The notes: generated by a model not told the origin, from the sequence alone. A stretch of DNA of 45,938 nt from an uncultured Clostridia bacterium (GCA_946627565.1 CAMOVR010000010.1:1-45938), one strand, 5' to 3'; counted from the first letter of the stretch, positions 8,765 to 17,261 are shown. Translations and numbers: made by a program.

Positions 8765-9601
8765 GTGGTAACAGACAGTATGTCGGACCTGACGCCGCAG
8801 GAAGCGGAGAGTCTGGGCGTCGTCATGCTTCCCCTGACCGTCCGTTTTGATACCCAGGAGTTCCGGGAAGGCTATGATATTTCCAGGGAGGAATTCTTCG
8901 TCCGTCTCCGGGCCGCCACCACGCTGCCCAAGACCAGTCAGATTCCGCCGGATAAATTCCGCAAAACCTTTGAACAGATTCTGCAGGACAGGGACACGGA
9001 GATCCTGTATATTTCAGGGTCTTCCAAGATCTCGGGATGCTATCAGTCGGCGGTGACCGCCCGCAGCATGCTGAAGGAACCGGAGAGGGTACACATCATA
9101 GACTCCCTGATCGCCATTTCCGGGGAAGCCCTGCTGGTGCGCATGGCGGCAGCAAAGGCAAAGCTGTATGAAAGCGCAAAAGCCCTGAAGGACTTTATCA
9201 TCTCCCTCAGGGACAGACAGCGCTGCTTCGGACAGGCGGAGGATCTGAAGTATCTGATCATGGGCGGCCGTCTTTCGCCCCTTGTGGCCAAGGCGGGGAA
9301 TGCCCTGTCCATCAAGCCCATGCTGAAGTTTGAGGACGGGGAAATCATGCAGGCCGGCCTGATCCGGGGCCGCAGCCGGGCCAAGAACTGGTATCTGGAA
9401 AAGCTGATCCAGTATCCGGCACGCCTGGACTGCCCTCTGGTGGTGGCAGGTTGCGACTGCCCCGAGGATACGGAAAAGCTGGCGGAATTCTTCCGGAGCC
9501 AGAGAATGGAACTGCCGGAGATCATCACCATGGGTGTGGGGGCTGTCATCGGTTCACATGTAGGACCCGGGCTCATGGCGGTCAGCTGGATTGAGAGATA
9601 A
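8765..9601 (+). CDS. DegV family fatty-acid-binding protein
   Basis: DegV (FakB-like) proteins bind a fatty acid and present it to the kinase FakA for phospholipid synthesis. The start VVTDSMSDLTPQEAESLGVVMLPLTVRF and the loop TSQIPPDKFRKTF are family-typical, as is LKYLIMGGRLSP. The start is uncertain. GTG at 8765 is the first standard codon in frame but lies too far from the GAGG at 8744-8747. An ATC at 8756 has ideal spacing and restores the usual MIQVVTDS-type beginning. The ATG at 8749 is out of frame by one base. No FakA gene is nearby. A strong terminator follows the stop. Confidence 0.88.
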   Translation: MVTDSMSDLTPQEAESLGVVMLPLTVRFDTQEFREGYDISREEFFVRLRAATTLPKTSQIPPDKFRKTFEQILQDRDTEILYISGSSKISGCYQSAVTARSMLKEPERVHIIDSLIAISGEALLVRMAAAKAKLYESAKALKDFIISLRDRQRCFGQAEDLKYLIMGGRLSPLVAKAGNALSIKPMLKFEDGEIMQAGLIRGRSRAKNWYLEKLIQYPARLDCPLVVAGCDCPEDTEKLAEFFRSQRMELPEIITMGVGAVIGSHVGPGLMAVSWIER

Positions 9602-9604
9602 CAC

Positions 9605-9631
9605 AGGCCTTCCCGCAGGGGAAGGCCTTTT
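9605..9631 (+). terminator. Terminator after the DegV gene
   Basis: A 10-bp stem (AGGCCTTCCC / GGGAAGGCCT) with a four-base loop is followed by a short T run. Confidence 0.75.
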
Positions 9632-9662
9632 CAGGATCTGCAGAGATAGAAATAAGGCAAAC

Positions 9663-9692
9663 AAAAAAGCGGAACATACGTCCCGCCTTTTT
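9663..9692 (-). terminator. Terminator of rpmB (possibly bidirectional)
   Basis: On the minus strand GCGGGAC-GTAT-GTTCCGC forms a stem with one G-T pair and runs into a T tract. On the plus strand the same hairpin also ends in T residues, so it may stop transcripts from both sides. Confidence 0.65.
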
Positions 9693-9703
9693 GTTTTGTT
9701 TTC

Positions 9704-9925
9704 TTATGCCTCAACAGCAGCGTCGTGGGTCTTCGGCACAGCACGCTGAACGTTTCCGCTACGCAGGCAACGGGTGCACACATTCATCCGCTTGTTAGCC
9801 CCATTGATCACGACATGAACACTCTGCACATTGGGTGCCCACTTCGTATGGGTCTTACGGTTGGAATGGCTGACCAGGTTGCCGTTCAGCTGGCCCTTGC
9901 CGCAGATCTGACAGAACTTTCCCAT
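9704..9925 (-). CDS. rpmB: 50S ribosomal protein L28
   Basis: L28 is a small protein of the large ribosomal subunit. The 73-residue product has the typical KFCQICGKGQLNGNLVSHS start and the second cysteine pair in NVCTRCLRSGNVQRA. The two CxxC motifs mark the zinc-binding form of L28. An AGGAGGGGAAAG ribosome binding site lies just before the ATG. The gene stands alone, with its own promoter (9973-10001) and terminator, as is common for rpmB. Confidence 0.97.
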   Translation of the reverse strand: MGKFCQICGKGQLNGNLVSHSNRKTHTKWAPNVQSVHVVINGANKRMNVCTRCLRSGNVQRAVPKTHDAAVEA

Positions 9926-9972
9926 GATCTTTCCCCTCCTAAGTTGGAGTCAAGGCACATCAAAGCGTGAGT

Positions 9973-10001
9973 ATTCTAGCATGCACATGAGGAAATTGCA
10001 A
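9973..10001 (-). promoter_or_regulatory. Sigma-A promoter of rpmB
   Basis: On the minus strand a -35 TTGCAA (10001-9996) and a -10 TAGAAT (9978-9973) are 17 bases apart. The start codon lies about 40 bases downstream of the expected start point. The rest of the gap between 9926 and 10167 shows nothing further that I can name. Confidence 0.65.
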
Positions 10002-10167
10002 GGACATTTTTTGGTGCAGCTGACCGTTTTTCACGCACATACCGGCCTTTTGGAGGCATATGCAGGAAATGGGGGAAAAGCAGAATGTGTCAAACCGGAA
10101 CAGTGTGACGTGTTTCTGAAAGGCAGTCTACGAAAGACCTGATGCAGATGTATATTCGGTCTTTATA

Positions 10168-10869
10168 TCAGGCAAACAGACCCGAAACGGCCAGGTATAG
10201 GGGAGGCAGGATAATGGACGGCAGCATATTGCCGACAGGTATATGTTTGTCATACACCAGGTTAAGTCCAATGGCTGCAATAAGAAGGCCGCCCACGGCA
10301 GACATTTCCGTAATGACAAGATCTGTCAGGATGGGGGAGATCCAGAGAGCCAGAAGGGAAATGGTCCCCTGATACAGGAGAACGGAAAAGGCGGAAAGGC
10401 CCACACCCAGGCCCATGGAGGACGTGAAAACCACAGCGGTCAGACCGTCGATGACCCCTTTGGCGATGAGGGTGGAATGGTCATTGCGAAGGCTTGAGGA
10501 TATGCTCCCGATAATGGCCATGGCCCCTACACAGTAGATCAGGGTGCAGGTGACGAAACCTTTGGACAGGGATCCTTCCTCAGAGGCACCGGGCAGGAAG
10601 GACAGCTTCTTCTCCATCCATTTTCCGAAGCGGTCCAGACGCAGCTCCAGGTTCAGGGCACAGCCGATCACCGTGCCAAAGGCCATGCAGAGAATGACGC
10701 ACAGGGTATCCGTGGTGCCAAAGGCGCCTTTCAGGCCGATGAGCACGGTTGAAAGCCCCATGGCCGCCAGGAGACCTTCACGTACACGGTCAGGAATGCC
10801 CCGGCGCAGCATAAGGCCCAGGGCGGTGCCCAGAAGGATCAGGGCAGAGTTGATGAGGGTACCGATCAT
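10168..10869 (-). CDS. DUF554 family membrane protein
   Basis: This 233-aa multi-spanning membrane protein matches the DUF554 family, whose function is unsettled (possible transporter). The start MIGTLINSALILLGTALGLML is the family hallmark. Further helices include LLAAMGLSTVLIGLKGAF, TDTLCVILCMAFGTVIGCAL, LIYCVGAMAIIGSI and a glycine-rich C-terminal pair. I chose the ATG at 10869 rather than an upstream in-frame codon because the upstream part crosses the rpmA terminator hairpin and lacks family similarity. An AAGGCGG site precedes the ATG. No promoter is obvious, so it may depend on read-through from rpmA. Confidence 0.88.
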   Translation of the reverse strand: MIGTLINSALILLGTALGLMLRRGIPDRVREGLLAAMGLSTVLIGLKGAFGTTDTLCVILCMAFGTVIGCALNLELRLDRFGKWMEKKLSFLPGASEEGSLSKGFVTCTLIYCVGAMAIIGSISSSLRNDHSTLIAKGVIDGLTAVVFTSSMGLGVGLSAFSVLLYQGTISLLALWISPILTDLVITEMSAVGGLLIAAIGLNLVYDKHIPVGNMLPSIILPPLYLAVSGLFA

Positions 10870-10887
10870 ATGTATACCGCCTTTTTT

Positions 10888-10917
10888 ACAAAACAAAGGA
10901 CCTGCCTGAGCAGGTCC
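10888..10917 (-). terminator. Terminator of the rplU-prp-rpmA operon
   Basis: On the minus strand an 8-bp stem (GGACCTGC / GCAGGTCC) with a four-base loop is followed by TTTGTTTTGT. It sits 18 bases after the rpmA stop. Confidence 0.75.
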
Positions 10918-10934
10918 CTGTTTCAAACCTTGTT

Positions 10935-11234
10935 TCAGCAGGCGTTTGCAGCATCCTCGATGGGATACACGCAGACGACCTTGCGGTCCTTGGCATGGGT
11001 CTCGAAACGGACAATGCCGCTGACCTTGGCGAAGAGGGTATCGTCCTTGCCGATGCCCACGTTCATGCCGGGATGGAACTTGGTTCCGCGCTGACGCACG
11101 AGGATGTTGCCGGCCTGTGCAAACTGACCGTCGGCACGCTTCGGTCCAAGACGCTTGGATTCGCTGTCGCGGCCATTGCGGGTTGAACCCATACCTTTCT
11201 TATGAGCAAACTGTTGCAGATTAAGCTTGATCAT
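10935..11234 (-). CDS. rpmA: 50S ribosomal protein L27 (with cleavable N-terminal extension)
   Basis: L27 reaches toward the peptidyl-transferase centre. The 99-residue product begins [20 protein letters not shown]. The first nine residues (to F9) form the extension typical of Firmicutes; the protease Prp removes it and exposes AHKKG. The core [17 protein letters not shown] and [15 protein letters not shown] is fully conserved. The gene overlaps the end of prp by 4 bases (ATGA), so the substrate and its protease are translationally coupled. Confidence 0.97.
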   Translation of the reverse strand: MIKLNLQQFAHKKGMGSTRNGRDSESKRLGPKRADGQFAQAGNILVRQRGTKFHPGMNVGIGKDDTLFAKVSGIVRFETHAKDRKVVCVYPIEDAANAC

Positions 11235-11578
11235 TTTGTTTCCCTCCGTATCTGTATGGAAAGTGTAAGGTTGTCGGGATACTCCTGTGCCACATCCTGA
11301 AGACCCACATGGAGTGAACTCATGAGGAGTTGCGCCTGCGCTTCCTGATTTTTGTTCAGGTTTTCCGGCAGGGTGAAGGAAAGGATTCCTTCACGGTTAT
11401 CTTCAATCTTGGCGATAACACCACAGAGTGTCTCCAAAGAATTGACACATGTGACACCCAGGACGGAAACTGCGGAACAGACGATGTCATGTCCCCATTC
11501 AGCCTGACCGGCATGGCCTGTCATTTTACAGGCGGTCCATCTGCCGGACATATCCCGGGTCATGGTTGCTCGAATCAT
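11231..11578 (-). CDS. prp: Ribosomal-processing cysteine protease Prp
   Basis: Prp (YsxB-like) cleaves the N-terminal extension of L27, which is needed for ribosome assembly in Firmicutes. The 115-aa protein shows the catalytic histidine in [18 protein letters not shown] (GHAG) and the catalytic cysteine 12 residues later in DIVCSAVS. Its position between rplU and rpmA is diagnostic. The start codon overlaps the rplU stop as TAATG. Confidence 0.95.
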   Translation of the reverse strand: MIRATMTRDMSGRWTACKMTGHAGQAEWGHDIVCSAVSVLGVTCVNSLETLCGVIAKIEDNREGILSFTLPENLNKNQEAQAQLLMSSLHVGLQDVAQEYPDNLTLSIQIRRETK

Positions 11579-11886
11579 TATGCGTTAATCGCGGTGATCT
11601 CGACCTTGGTGTAAGGCTGACGATGACCGGTCTTGCGATCATAGTTCTTCTTGCTCTTATACTTGCCGACGATGATCTTCTCACCCTTGACCTGGGCAAT
11701 GATCTTACCTTCGACACTGGCACCCTCAACAGTGGGATGTCCAACCTTGACTTCGTTCTCTCCACCGACCATGAGAACGTCGAAGGTCACGGCGGTTTCG
11801 GGATCCTTGCTGATCTTGTCAACATAGATCACGTCACCCTGGGAAACACGATACTGTCTGCCACCCGCTGCAATAACTGCGTACAT
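11578..11886 (-). CDS. rplU: 50S ribosomal protein L21
   Basis: L21 is a large-subunit protein that binds 23S rRNA. The 102-residue product starts MYAVIAAGGRQYRVSQGDVI and ends with the conserved KKNYDRKTGHRQPYTKV. The ATG at 11886 follows a perfect AGGAGG; the frame is open further upstream but that stretch is the untranslated leader. It is first in rplU-prp-rpmA. Its promoter at 11973-12001 and a folded leader suggest autoregulation of ribosomal protein synthesis. Confidence 0.97.
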   Translation of the reverse strand: MYAVIAAGGRQYRVSQGDVIYVDKISKDPETAVTFDVLMVGGENEVKVGHPTVEGASVEGKIIAQVKGEKIIVGKYKSKKNYDRKTGHRQPYTKVEITAINA

Positions 11887-11966
11887 GCGTGCAGCACCTC
11901 CTGTTACATACTCGCCGGGTATGAAGGCCGCGGATATCCGCGTTTTAAACCTCTCCCGTGCGGCTC
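11887..11966 (-). promoter_or_regulatory. Structured 5' leader of rplU
   Basis: The roughly 80-base leader contains a 14-base palindrome (11929-11942) and, next to the ribosome binding site, a hairpin with stem CATAC/GTATG (11907-11923). L21 leaders with regulatory hairpins are known in Firmicutes. I judge this one only by position and folding, not by a consensus match. Confidence 0.5.
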
Positions 11967-11972
11967 CGGTGA

Positions 11973-12001
11973 ATTCTATCATGGGAATGCAGGCGTGTCA
12001 A
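11973..12001 (-). promoter_or_regulatory. Sigma-A promoter of rplU-prp-rpmA
   Basis: A perfect -35 TTGACA (12001-11996) and a -10 TAGAAT (11978-11973) are separated by 17 bases on the minus strand. Confidence 0.8.
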
Positions 12002-12089
12002 GCAAAATATACAGTTTTTCCGTTCTTTTTACCGCCATCCGGGCTGCTGAAAACTGCCTTTTGCATACTTTACAGATCTGACGTTCCGA

Positions 12090-12746
12090 TTACTGCGGCA
12101 CGGAGAACCCCATGAAAGAGGAAAGGGTGCCGGGGCCTGCGTACCAGATGCTCTGCCAGCCCGCATTCAGGGCGCCTTCCACATTGCCGGCGGCGTCATC
12201 GATAAACACAGTGCGCTCCGGCGCAAGATGGTACTTTTCTTCCATATGGCGGAAGATGGCCCTGTCCGGTTTCATAATGTGCAGGGGAGATGAGATCACC
12301 ATGCCGTCCACCTGAGGTTCACAGAGAAAGGAAAAGCGTTCCATGGCCCGTCGGAACCAGGGCATGTGGTAGTTGGAGAGGAGATAGACATTTTTCCCGT
12401 GCTGCCTGGCAGCTTCCATGGCAGCCACACCCTCCTTGATGGGTCGGGTCAGTTCGGACCATCCGGTGAGCATGCAGTAGACTGCAGGGTAAAAATCCAT
12501 GTCACCCTTTGCCATGAGCCTGGCGGCTTCCTCAACGGTAATGCTTCCCCTGTCCAGCATGATCCAGTAGGGGGAGCGGAACACATCCTGCATAAGGCGG
12601 CCCGCAATGGCGGTATCTCCCGGGAAGAGATGTTCGATCATACGGGGAGGATCAAAAACGATGAGGACATTGCCCACATCAAAGACCACATTGTCGATTT
12701 TCTCCCAGGGCATGGAAGGATAGAGATGGTTGAGCATGGCTGGCAT
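12090..12746 (-). CDS. HAD-superfamily sugar-phosphate phosphatase (YihX-like)
   Basis: This haloacid dehalogenase-type phosphatase (218 aa) is closest in layout to YihX, an alpha-glucose-1-phosphate phosphatase. Motif I is FDVGNVL with the nucleophile D23, motif II is LLSNYH, motif III is MKPDRAIF, and motif IV is FIDDAAGNVEGA. A helical cap lies between motifs I and II. The ATG at 12746 follows GGAGGTAAC; the upstream open part lacks a binding site and any family similarity. A weak -10 (TACAAT) is seen upstream on the minus strand, but no good -35. The substrate is inferred only from the overall resemblance to YihX. Confidence 0.88.
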   Translation of the reverse strand: MPAMLNHLYPSMPWEKIDNVVFDVGNVLIVFDPPRMIEHLFPGDTAIAGRLMQDVFRSPYWIMLDRGSITVEEAARLMAKGDMDFYPAVYCMLTGWSELTRPIKEGVAAMEAARQHGKNVYLLSNYHMPWFRRAMERFSFLCEPQVDGMVISSPLHIMKPDRAIFRHMEEKYHLAPERTVFIDDAAGNVEGALNAGWQSIWYAGPGTLSSFMGFSVPQ

Positions 12747-12945
12747 ATCGTTACCTCCTGAAAGGAAAACTTGCGATTCACCGGCATTGTACCTGATATG
12801 CAGACGGAAAACCAGCTGTTTTATCAGATAAGTCCGGGAAACAGCCTGTATTACAGATGAGAAGCGAGGCTGTATATGCCCCGAAGGAACAATGCAGCAG
12901 AAAATAATGACTTCATTTGCTGTTTTTAACATGCCGTCAGTCATC

Positions 12946-12974
12946 TTGCAGGTGTATAGGGCATTTGGTATAAT
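12946..12974 (+). promoter_or_regulatory. Sigma-A promoter of the M18 aminopeptidase gene
   Basis: A -35 TTGCAG (12946-12951) and a perfect -10 TATAAT (12969-12974) lie 17 bases apart, about 50 bases before the start codon. Confidence 0.75.
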
Positions 12975-13031
12975 CCCAGCGCCGTAAAAGAGGCAGAATA
13001 CTGTATTCATACAGATAAGAAGGGATTACGT

Positions 13032-14435
13032 ATGTATAAAAAGAACGCCTGGGAAAACTACAGTGACCAGGACAGGGAAAAGCTGAATGCTTTTATCGAA
13101 GACTATAAAAAGTTCCTGGACAGGGGCAAGACCGAGAGGGAATGCGTGAAGGCCGCCATCGAAGAGGCTGAAGCCAAAGGATTCCGTAACCTGGAAGATG
13201 TGGTGAAAAACCACGAAACCCTTAAGGCCGGCGACCGGGTCTACTCTGCCTGCATGAAGAAGAGCTTCATGGCTTTCGTGGTGGGCGAGGAACCGCTGGA
13301 AAAGGGCATGAACATTCTGGGCTCCCATATCGACTCTCCCAGGATTGACGTCAAGCAGAACCCTCTTTATGAGGAAGATGACCTGGCATACCTGGATACC
13401 CATTACTATGGCGGCATCAAGAAGTATCAGTGGGTGGCAAGGCCTCTGGCTCTGCACGGTGTCATTGTGAAGAAGGACGGCTCCGTGGTGGAACTGGCTC
13501 TGGGCGAGAAGCCTGAAGATCCGGTATTTTACATCACCGACCTGCTGATCCATCTTGCCCAGGAGCAGATGAAGAAGACCGCAGCCGAAGCTGTGGAAGG
13601 TGAGGCCCTGAATCTGGTCATCGGCAGCATCCCGGCTGCAGCAGAAGGCGAAGAGGAAGAAGTCAAGGAAAAGGTAAAGCAGGGTGTGCTGAACCTGCTC
13701 AAGCAGGAATATGGCATTGAGGAAGAAGACTTCCTGTCTGCCGAACTGGAAATCGTGCCTGCCGGAAAGACCAGGGACGTGGGCTTTGACCGCAGTCTCC
13801 TTATGGGTTATGGCATGGACGACCGGGTTTGCTCCTATCCCTCTCTGCGTGCCGTGATTGACCATGAAGGGACGCCCGCAAGGACCCTTTGTGTCATCCT
13901 GACAGACAAGGAAGAAATCGGATCCGTGGGTGCTACGGGCATGGAATCCAATTTCTTTGAAAACACGGTGGTGGAACTGGCTTATGCCTGCGGCGTAACC
14001 GAAGACCGTCTCATCAGACGGGCCATGAGCAACAGCTGGATGCTCTCCAGCGATGTCTCTTCCGGATATGATCCGAATTATTCTTCCGTGTTTGAAAAGA
14101 AGAATGCCTCCATGCTGGGCCATGGCATCTGCTTCCTCAAGTTCACCGGACGGGGCGGCAAGAGCGGTTCCAACGATGCCAATGCGGAATACATTGCCTG
14201 CGTGCGCCGTATCATGGACGATAACAACGTGGATTTCCAGATGGCAGAGCTCAGCAAGGTGGACGTGGGCGGCGGCGGAACCATCGCCTATATGTGCGCC
14301 CGCTACTGCATGAACGTCATGGATGCCGGCATCCCGGTGCTGAGCATGCATGCTCCCTATGAGCTGGTTTCCAAGGCCGACGTATACGAAGGCTATAAGG
14401 CATACTGCGCGTTCCTGAAGGACGCCGGCGTGTGA
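13032..14435 (+). CDS. M18 family aminopeptidase
   Basis: This cytosolic metallo-aminopeptidase removes N-terminal residues, often acidic ones, from peptides. The 467-residue protein carries the family's first zinc histidine in LGSHIDSPRID (H99). The bridging aspartate lies in MDDRVCS, the catalytic glutamate pair in DKEEIGSVG, and a C-terminal ligand in MHAPYEL. The TVIDSPR-type loop and HYYGGIKKYQW also fit M18 members. An AAGGGATT site precedes the ATG at 13032. The next gene starts 19 bases later and is probably co-transcribed. Confidence 0.93.
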   Translation: MYKKNAWENYSDQDREKLNAFIEDYKKFLDRGKTERECVKAAIEEAEAKGFRNLEDVVKNHETLKAGDRVYSACMKKSFMAFVVGEEPLEKGMNILGSHIDSPRIDVKQNPLYEEDDLAYLDTHYYGGIKKYQWVARPLALHGVIVKKDGSVVELALGEKPEDPVFYITDLLIHLAQEQMKKTAAEAVEGEALNLVIGSIPAAAEGEEEEVKEKVKQGVLNLLKQEYGIEEEDFLSAELEIVPAGKTRDVGFDRSLLMGYGMDDRVCSYPSLRAVIDHEGTPARTLCVILTDKEEIGSVGATGMESNFFENTVVELAYACGVTEDRLIRRAMSNSWMLSSDVSSGYDPNYSSVFEKKNASMLGHGICFLKFTGRGGKSGSNDANAEYIACVRRIMDDNNVDFQMAELSKVDVGGGGTIAYMCARYCMNVMDAGIPVLSMHAPYELVSKADVYEGYKAYCAFLKDAGV

Positions 14436-14454
14436 AAGGAAAGGCGGCAGAGCC

Positions 14455-14916
14455 ATGGCAGAGATTGAAACACAGGCAGCGGAAAATGAAACACCCATGA
14501 CGGATGCTCAGGTGTATAAGGAATACATGAAGAATGTCCGGGCATCCGAGGAGCTTCAGTGTGAGATCATGGTGGGCGCCCGGGAGGGCGAGGATGTATG
14601 TGTCCTGCTGATGAAGGCCTGCCGCGCCATTTCCAATATGACCGGCAGTTCCGTCTTTGCTGACCAGGTGGAACGCAGTCTCCGGGCTGTCTACGGTGAG
14701 GCCCTGGGGGTGGAGCATCCCCTGGAGCAGCAGATTCAGGAGGCAAAGGAAAGGCTGGAGAAGATCCAGCAGGCCGAGATGGAGACAGAGGAAGGGGATC
14801 TGCGGGAGGCCATGCATAACAGTGCAAGGTCTCACGAACTGCGCATTAAACGACTCCAGAAGAAACTGGATGATACGCTGAAGAAGGAACAGAAAAAGGC
14901 AAATCCCTTTGGCTGA
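14455..14916 (+). CDS. Hypothetical coiled-coil protein
   Basis: I do not recognise a named family. The 153-aa product is soluble and acidic to about residue 45, has a short middle part with cysteines, and is strongly helical from about 95 to 150 (IQEAKERLEKIQQAEMETEE, then RIKRLQKKLDDTLKKEQ). It has no membrane segment or signal. An AAGGAAAGGCGG binding site precedes the ATG. It follows the aminopeptidase gene by 19 bases and is followed by a strong terminator, so the two form a short operon. Confidence 0.75.
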   Translation: MAEIETQAAENETPMTDAQVYKEYMKNVRASEELQCEIMVGAREGEDVCVLLMKACRAISNMTGSSVFADQVERSLRAVYGEALGVEHPLEQQIQEAKERLEKIQQAEMETEEGDLREAMHNSARSHELRIKRLQKKLDDTLKKEQKKANPFG

Positions 14917-14968
14917 GAATCAGTCGTACTGTTGACAGAACAATTTGATATTCTCCATACGTTTTCAG

Positions 14969-14999
14969 AGATCCGGGCAGGATGCCCGGATCTTTTTTT
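14969..14999 (+). terminator. Terminator after the coiled-coil gene
   Basis: A 10-bp stem (AGATCCGGGC / GCCCGGATCT) is followed by seven T. The rest of the 350-base gap up to murA holds the murA promoter and nothing else that I can name. Confidence 0.85.
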
Positions 15000-15203
15000 C
15001 CGGAAATGATGTGCGGCCTTAAACAACCTGCTTTGCAGGAATCGATCGCGGAATGAACAGTGTGAAGATCGAGACACTTTCGGATATATTCGGGAATCCG
15101 TTTTCCTGTCAAACCATGCGCATCCGGTTATTTCATGACAGCATCAGAGGCTTAAAGTAAGCCTGGACAGGCAGTACTGTACTACTTGTATATGGACAAA
15201 TGT

Positions 15204-15233
15204 TTGACACGTCCGTTTAACCTATGCTACAAT
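15204..15233 (+). promoter_or_regulatory. Sigma-A promoter of murA
   Basis: A perfect -35 TTGACA (15204-15209) and a -10 TACAAT (15228-15233) are separated by 18 bases, about 33 bases before the start codon. Confidence 0.75.
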
Positions 15234-15266
15234 GCTTTTGCATAAAACGAGACGGGAGGTGCAGTC

Positions 15267-16553
15267 ATGGAAGGCAAGGAGAAGCTCGTGATTAACGGCG
15301 GGTGCGTCCTGGAGGGAAAGACCCGGGTCAATGGCGGGAAGAATACTTCTGTGGCAGTCCTTCCTGCAGTTCTTTTGTCAGACGATGTCTGTGTCATTGA
15401 AAATGTGCCGGATATTGAGGACGTCAAGGTCCTGGTGCAGATCCTCCGTTCCCTTGGGGCAAAAGTAGAGTATGAGACCCCTGAGAGACTCAGGATCGAT
15501 CCCAGAAAAGCAGAAGGCACCAAAGTGGAAAGCTGCTATGCAGGCAGGCTCCGGGCCAGTTACTATCTGGCAGGCGCCCTTCTGGGACGCTGCGGGCAGG
15601 CTGAAGTGGCATTTCCCGGCGGATGCAATTTTGACGACCGTCCCATTGACCAGCATATCATGGGTTTCCAGGCCCTGGGCGCTGCCACGGAAACATCGGA
15701 TGAGGTAATCCGGGCAAAAGTCAAGGATGGCGGAAAACGCTTAAAGGGCAACGATGTCTTCTTTGATATGGTCACCGTGGGCGGGACCATCAATGTCATG
15801 CTGGCCGCTGTCAAGGCGGAAGGCAAGACCACCATCTACAACGCGGCCAAGGAGCCCCATATTGTTGACCTGGCCAACTTCTTAAACAGTATGGGTGCCA
15901 GGATCAAGGGTGCAGGCACTGACATGATCCGTATACGTGGTGTGGATCATTTAAACGGCACCAACTATGCCGTAATCCCGGACCAGATAGAAACCGGAAC
16001 CCTGATGATCGCAGCTGCTGCCACCCGGGGCGATGTGACCATCTATGGCTGTATTCCGACGCATATGGAAGCGCTGACGGCCAAGCTCCTGGAGATGGGT
16101 GCCAGGGTTACTGACATGGATGATGCCATCCGCGTGCGATTCCAGAATGCCTATCGTCCTGTACGGGTCAAGACCCAGGTGTATCCCGGGTTCCCCACAG
16201 ACCTGCAGCAGCCCATGACGGCGCTTCTGACCACCACGCCGGGTACCAGCTATGTGCAGGAAAATATCTACAAGACCCGCTTTGGACATATCAATCCCCT
16301 GATCCATATGGGGGCTGAAGCCAGGGTGGAAGATCAGACCATCATTATAAACGGTGTGCCTCAGCTGCATGGAGCGGCCGTGGAAGCCACGGACCTCAGA
16401 GCAGGCGCTGCCCTGCTGGTGGCCGGGCTCATGGCACAGGGAATAACGGAGATCCACAGAGCAGAGCTGATTGACAGAGGCTATGAGCATATAGAAAAGA
16501 AGCTCAATCTGCTCGGCGCCAGAATCGAACGTGAATCTCCCTCCTTGATGTAA
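15267..16553 (+). CDS. murA: UDP-N-acetylglucosamine 1-carboxyvinyltransferase
   Basis: MurA transfers enolpyruvate from PEP to UDP-GlcNAc, the first committed step of peptidoglycan synthesis, and is the target of fosfomycin. The 428-aa protein has the substrate-binding Lys-Asn pair in VNGGKNTSVAVLP (25-26) and the catalytic loop PGGCNFDDRPIDQH with C120, the residue that fosfomycin alkylates. The C-terminal NGVPQLHGAAVEATDLRAG segment is typical. GGGAGGTGCAG precedes the ATG. The motif reads GGKN instead of the usual GAKN, a mild variation. A J-domain gene follows after 20 bases. Confidence 0.95.
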   Translation: MEGKEKLVINGGCVLEGKTRVNGGKNTSVAVLPAVLLSDDVCVIENVPDIEDVKVLVQILRSLGAKVEYETPERLRIDPRKAEGTKVESCYAGRLRASYYLAGALLGRCGQAEVAFPGGCNFDDRPIDQHIMGFQALGAATETSDEVIRAKVKDGGKRLKGNDVFFDMVTVGGTINVMLAAVKAEGKTTIYNAAKEPHIVDLANFLNSMGARIKGAGTDMIRIRGVDHLNGTNYAVIPDQIETGTLMIAAAATRGDVTIYGCIPTHMEALTAKLLEMGARVTDMDDAIRVRFQNAYRPVRVKTQVYPGFPTDLQQPMTALLTTTPGTSYVQENIYKTRFGHINPLIHMGAEARVEDQTIIINGVPQLHGAAVEATDLRAGAALLVAGLMAQGITEIHRAELIDRGYEHIEKKLNLLGARIERESPSLM

Positions 16554-16573
16554 CACGGAGGGAGGGTGCCATC

Positions 16574-17107
16574 ATGGTCAATCCGTTTGAGGTTCTGGGC
16601 GTGCCTCCCGGCTCAACGCCGGAAGAAGTCAGACATGCATATCACCTGAAAGCCAAGAAGAATCATCCGGACCAGTTTCTGGATGAGTCCGCTCAGGCTG
16701 CAGCTGATGTGCAGATGAAACACCTGAATGAAGCCTATGAGGAGGCCATGAAGCTGGCTTCCGCCAGAACATTCAGTCCATACCTGGATGAACTGTCCTG
16801 TGAGGAAGCTCTGGCTATCGCCAGGAAGCTTATGCAGCAGGATGCACCGGAACGTGCCCTGAGGCAGCTTCTGAGGGCCACCAGCAGGTCAGCAGACTGG
16901 TTTAATGTACATGGACAGGTGCTCATGAGAATGAACCAGTATGCCACAGCAGAACAGTCCTTCCGCAAGGCCCTGAGCATGGATCCGGATAACCTGGATT
17001 ACAGGCGCGGTGCCTTTGATGCATATGCAGAACATAAACGGACACATACCCTGAAAGGCAAGCTGAAGCAGATGCTTCGGATCAGGAGCCGGAGGGGGAC
17101 GCGGTAA
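16574..17107 (+). CDS. J-domain protein with TPR-like C-terminus
   Basis: The protein has 177 residues. The N-terminal 60 form a J domain: NPFEVLGVPPGSTPEEVRHA followed by the invariant HPD at 31-33, so it should stimulate a DnaK-type Hsp70. The middle and end (ALAIARKLMQQ, HGQVLMRMNQYATAEQSFRKA) look like one or two tetratricopeptide repeats. It has no G/F-rich or zinc-finger region, so it is a specialised co-chaperone and not DnaJ itself. It is co-oriented with murA at 20 bases and probably shares its promoter. The client is unknown. Confidence 0.85.
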   Translation: MVNPFEVLGVPPGSTPEEVRHAYHLKAKKNHPDQFLDESAQAAADVQMKHLNEAYEEAMKLASARTFSPYLDELSCEEALAIARKLMQQDAPERALRQLLRATSRSADWFNVHGQVLMRMNQYATAEQSFRKALSMDPDNLDYRRGAFDAYAEHKRTHTLKGKLKQMLRIRSRRGTR

Positions 17108-17115
17108 GAGTAAGA

Positions 17116-17138
17116 GAGCCTGAATAAGCAGGCTTTTT
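17116..17138 (+). terminator. Terminator after the J-domain gene
   Basis: A 6-bp stem (AGCCTG / CAGGCT) with a six-base loop is followed by five T. Confidence 0.65.
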
Positions 17139-17261
17139 CTGATGGATGGAACCTGTCTAAGACTGTCTCATTTCGCCCTGAAAGATGCGGGGCGTAAGAT
17201 CATACAGAATCATCGTCAACAGATCATGGCCATATGTTCTTTGGCCGGAAAGGAAAACAAC

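Noticed and set aside
12747-13010. 88-residue N-terminal extension of the HAD phosphatase
   Set aside because: No binding site or family similarity, and it covers the divergent promoter region.
13026-14498. 490-codon minus-strand open frame
   Set aside because: It is the mirror of the M18 aminopeptidase gene; the plus strand has a promoter, a binding site and all family motifs.
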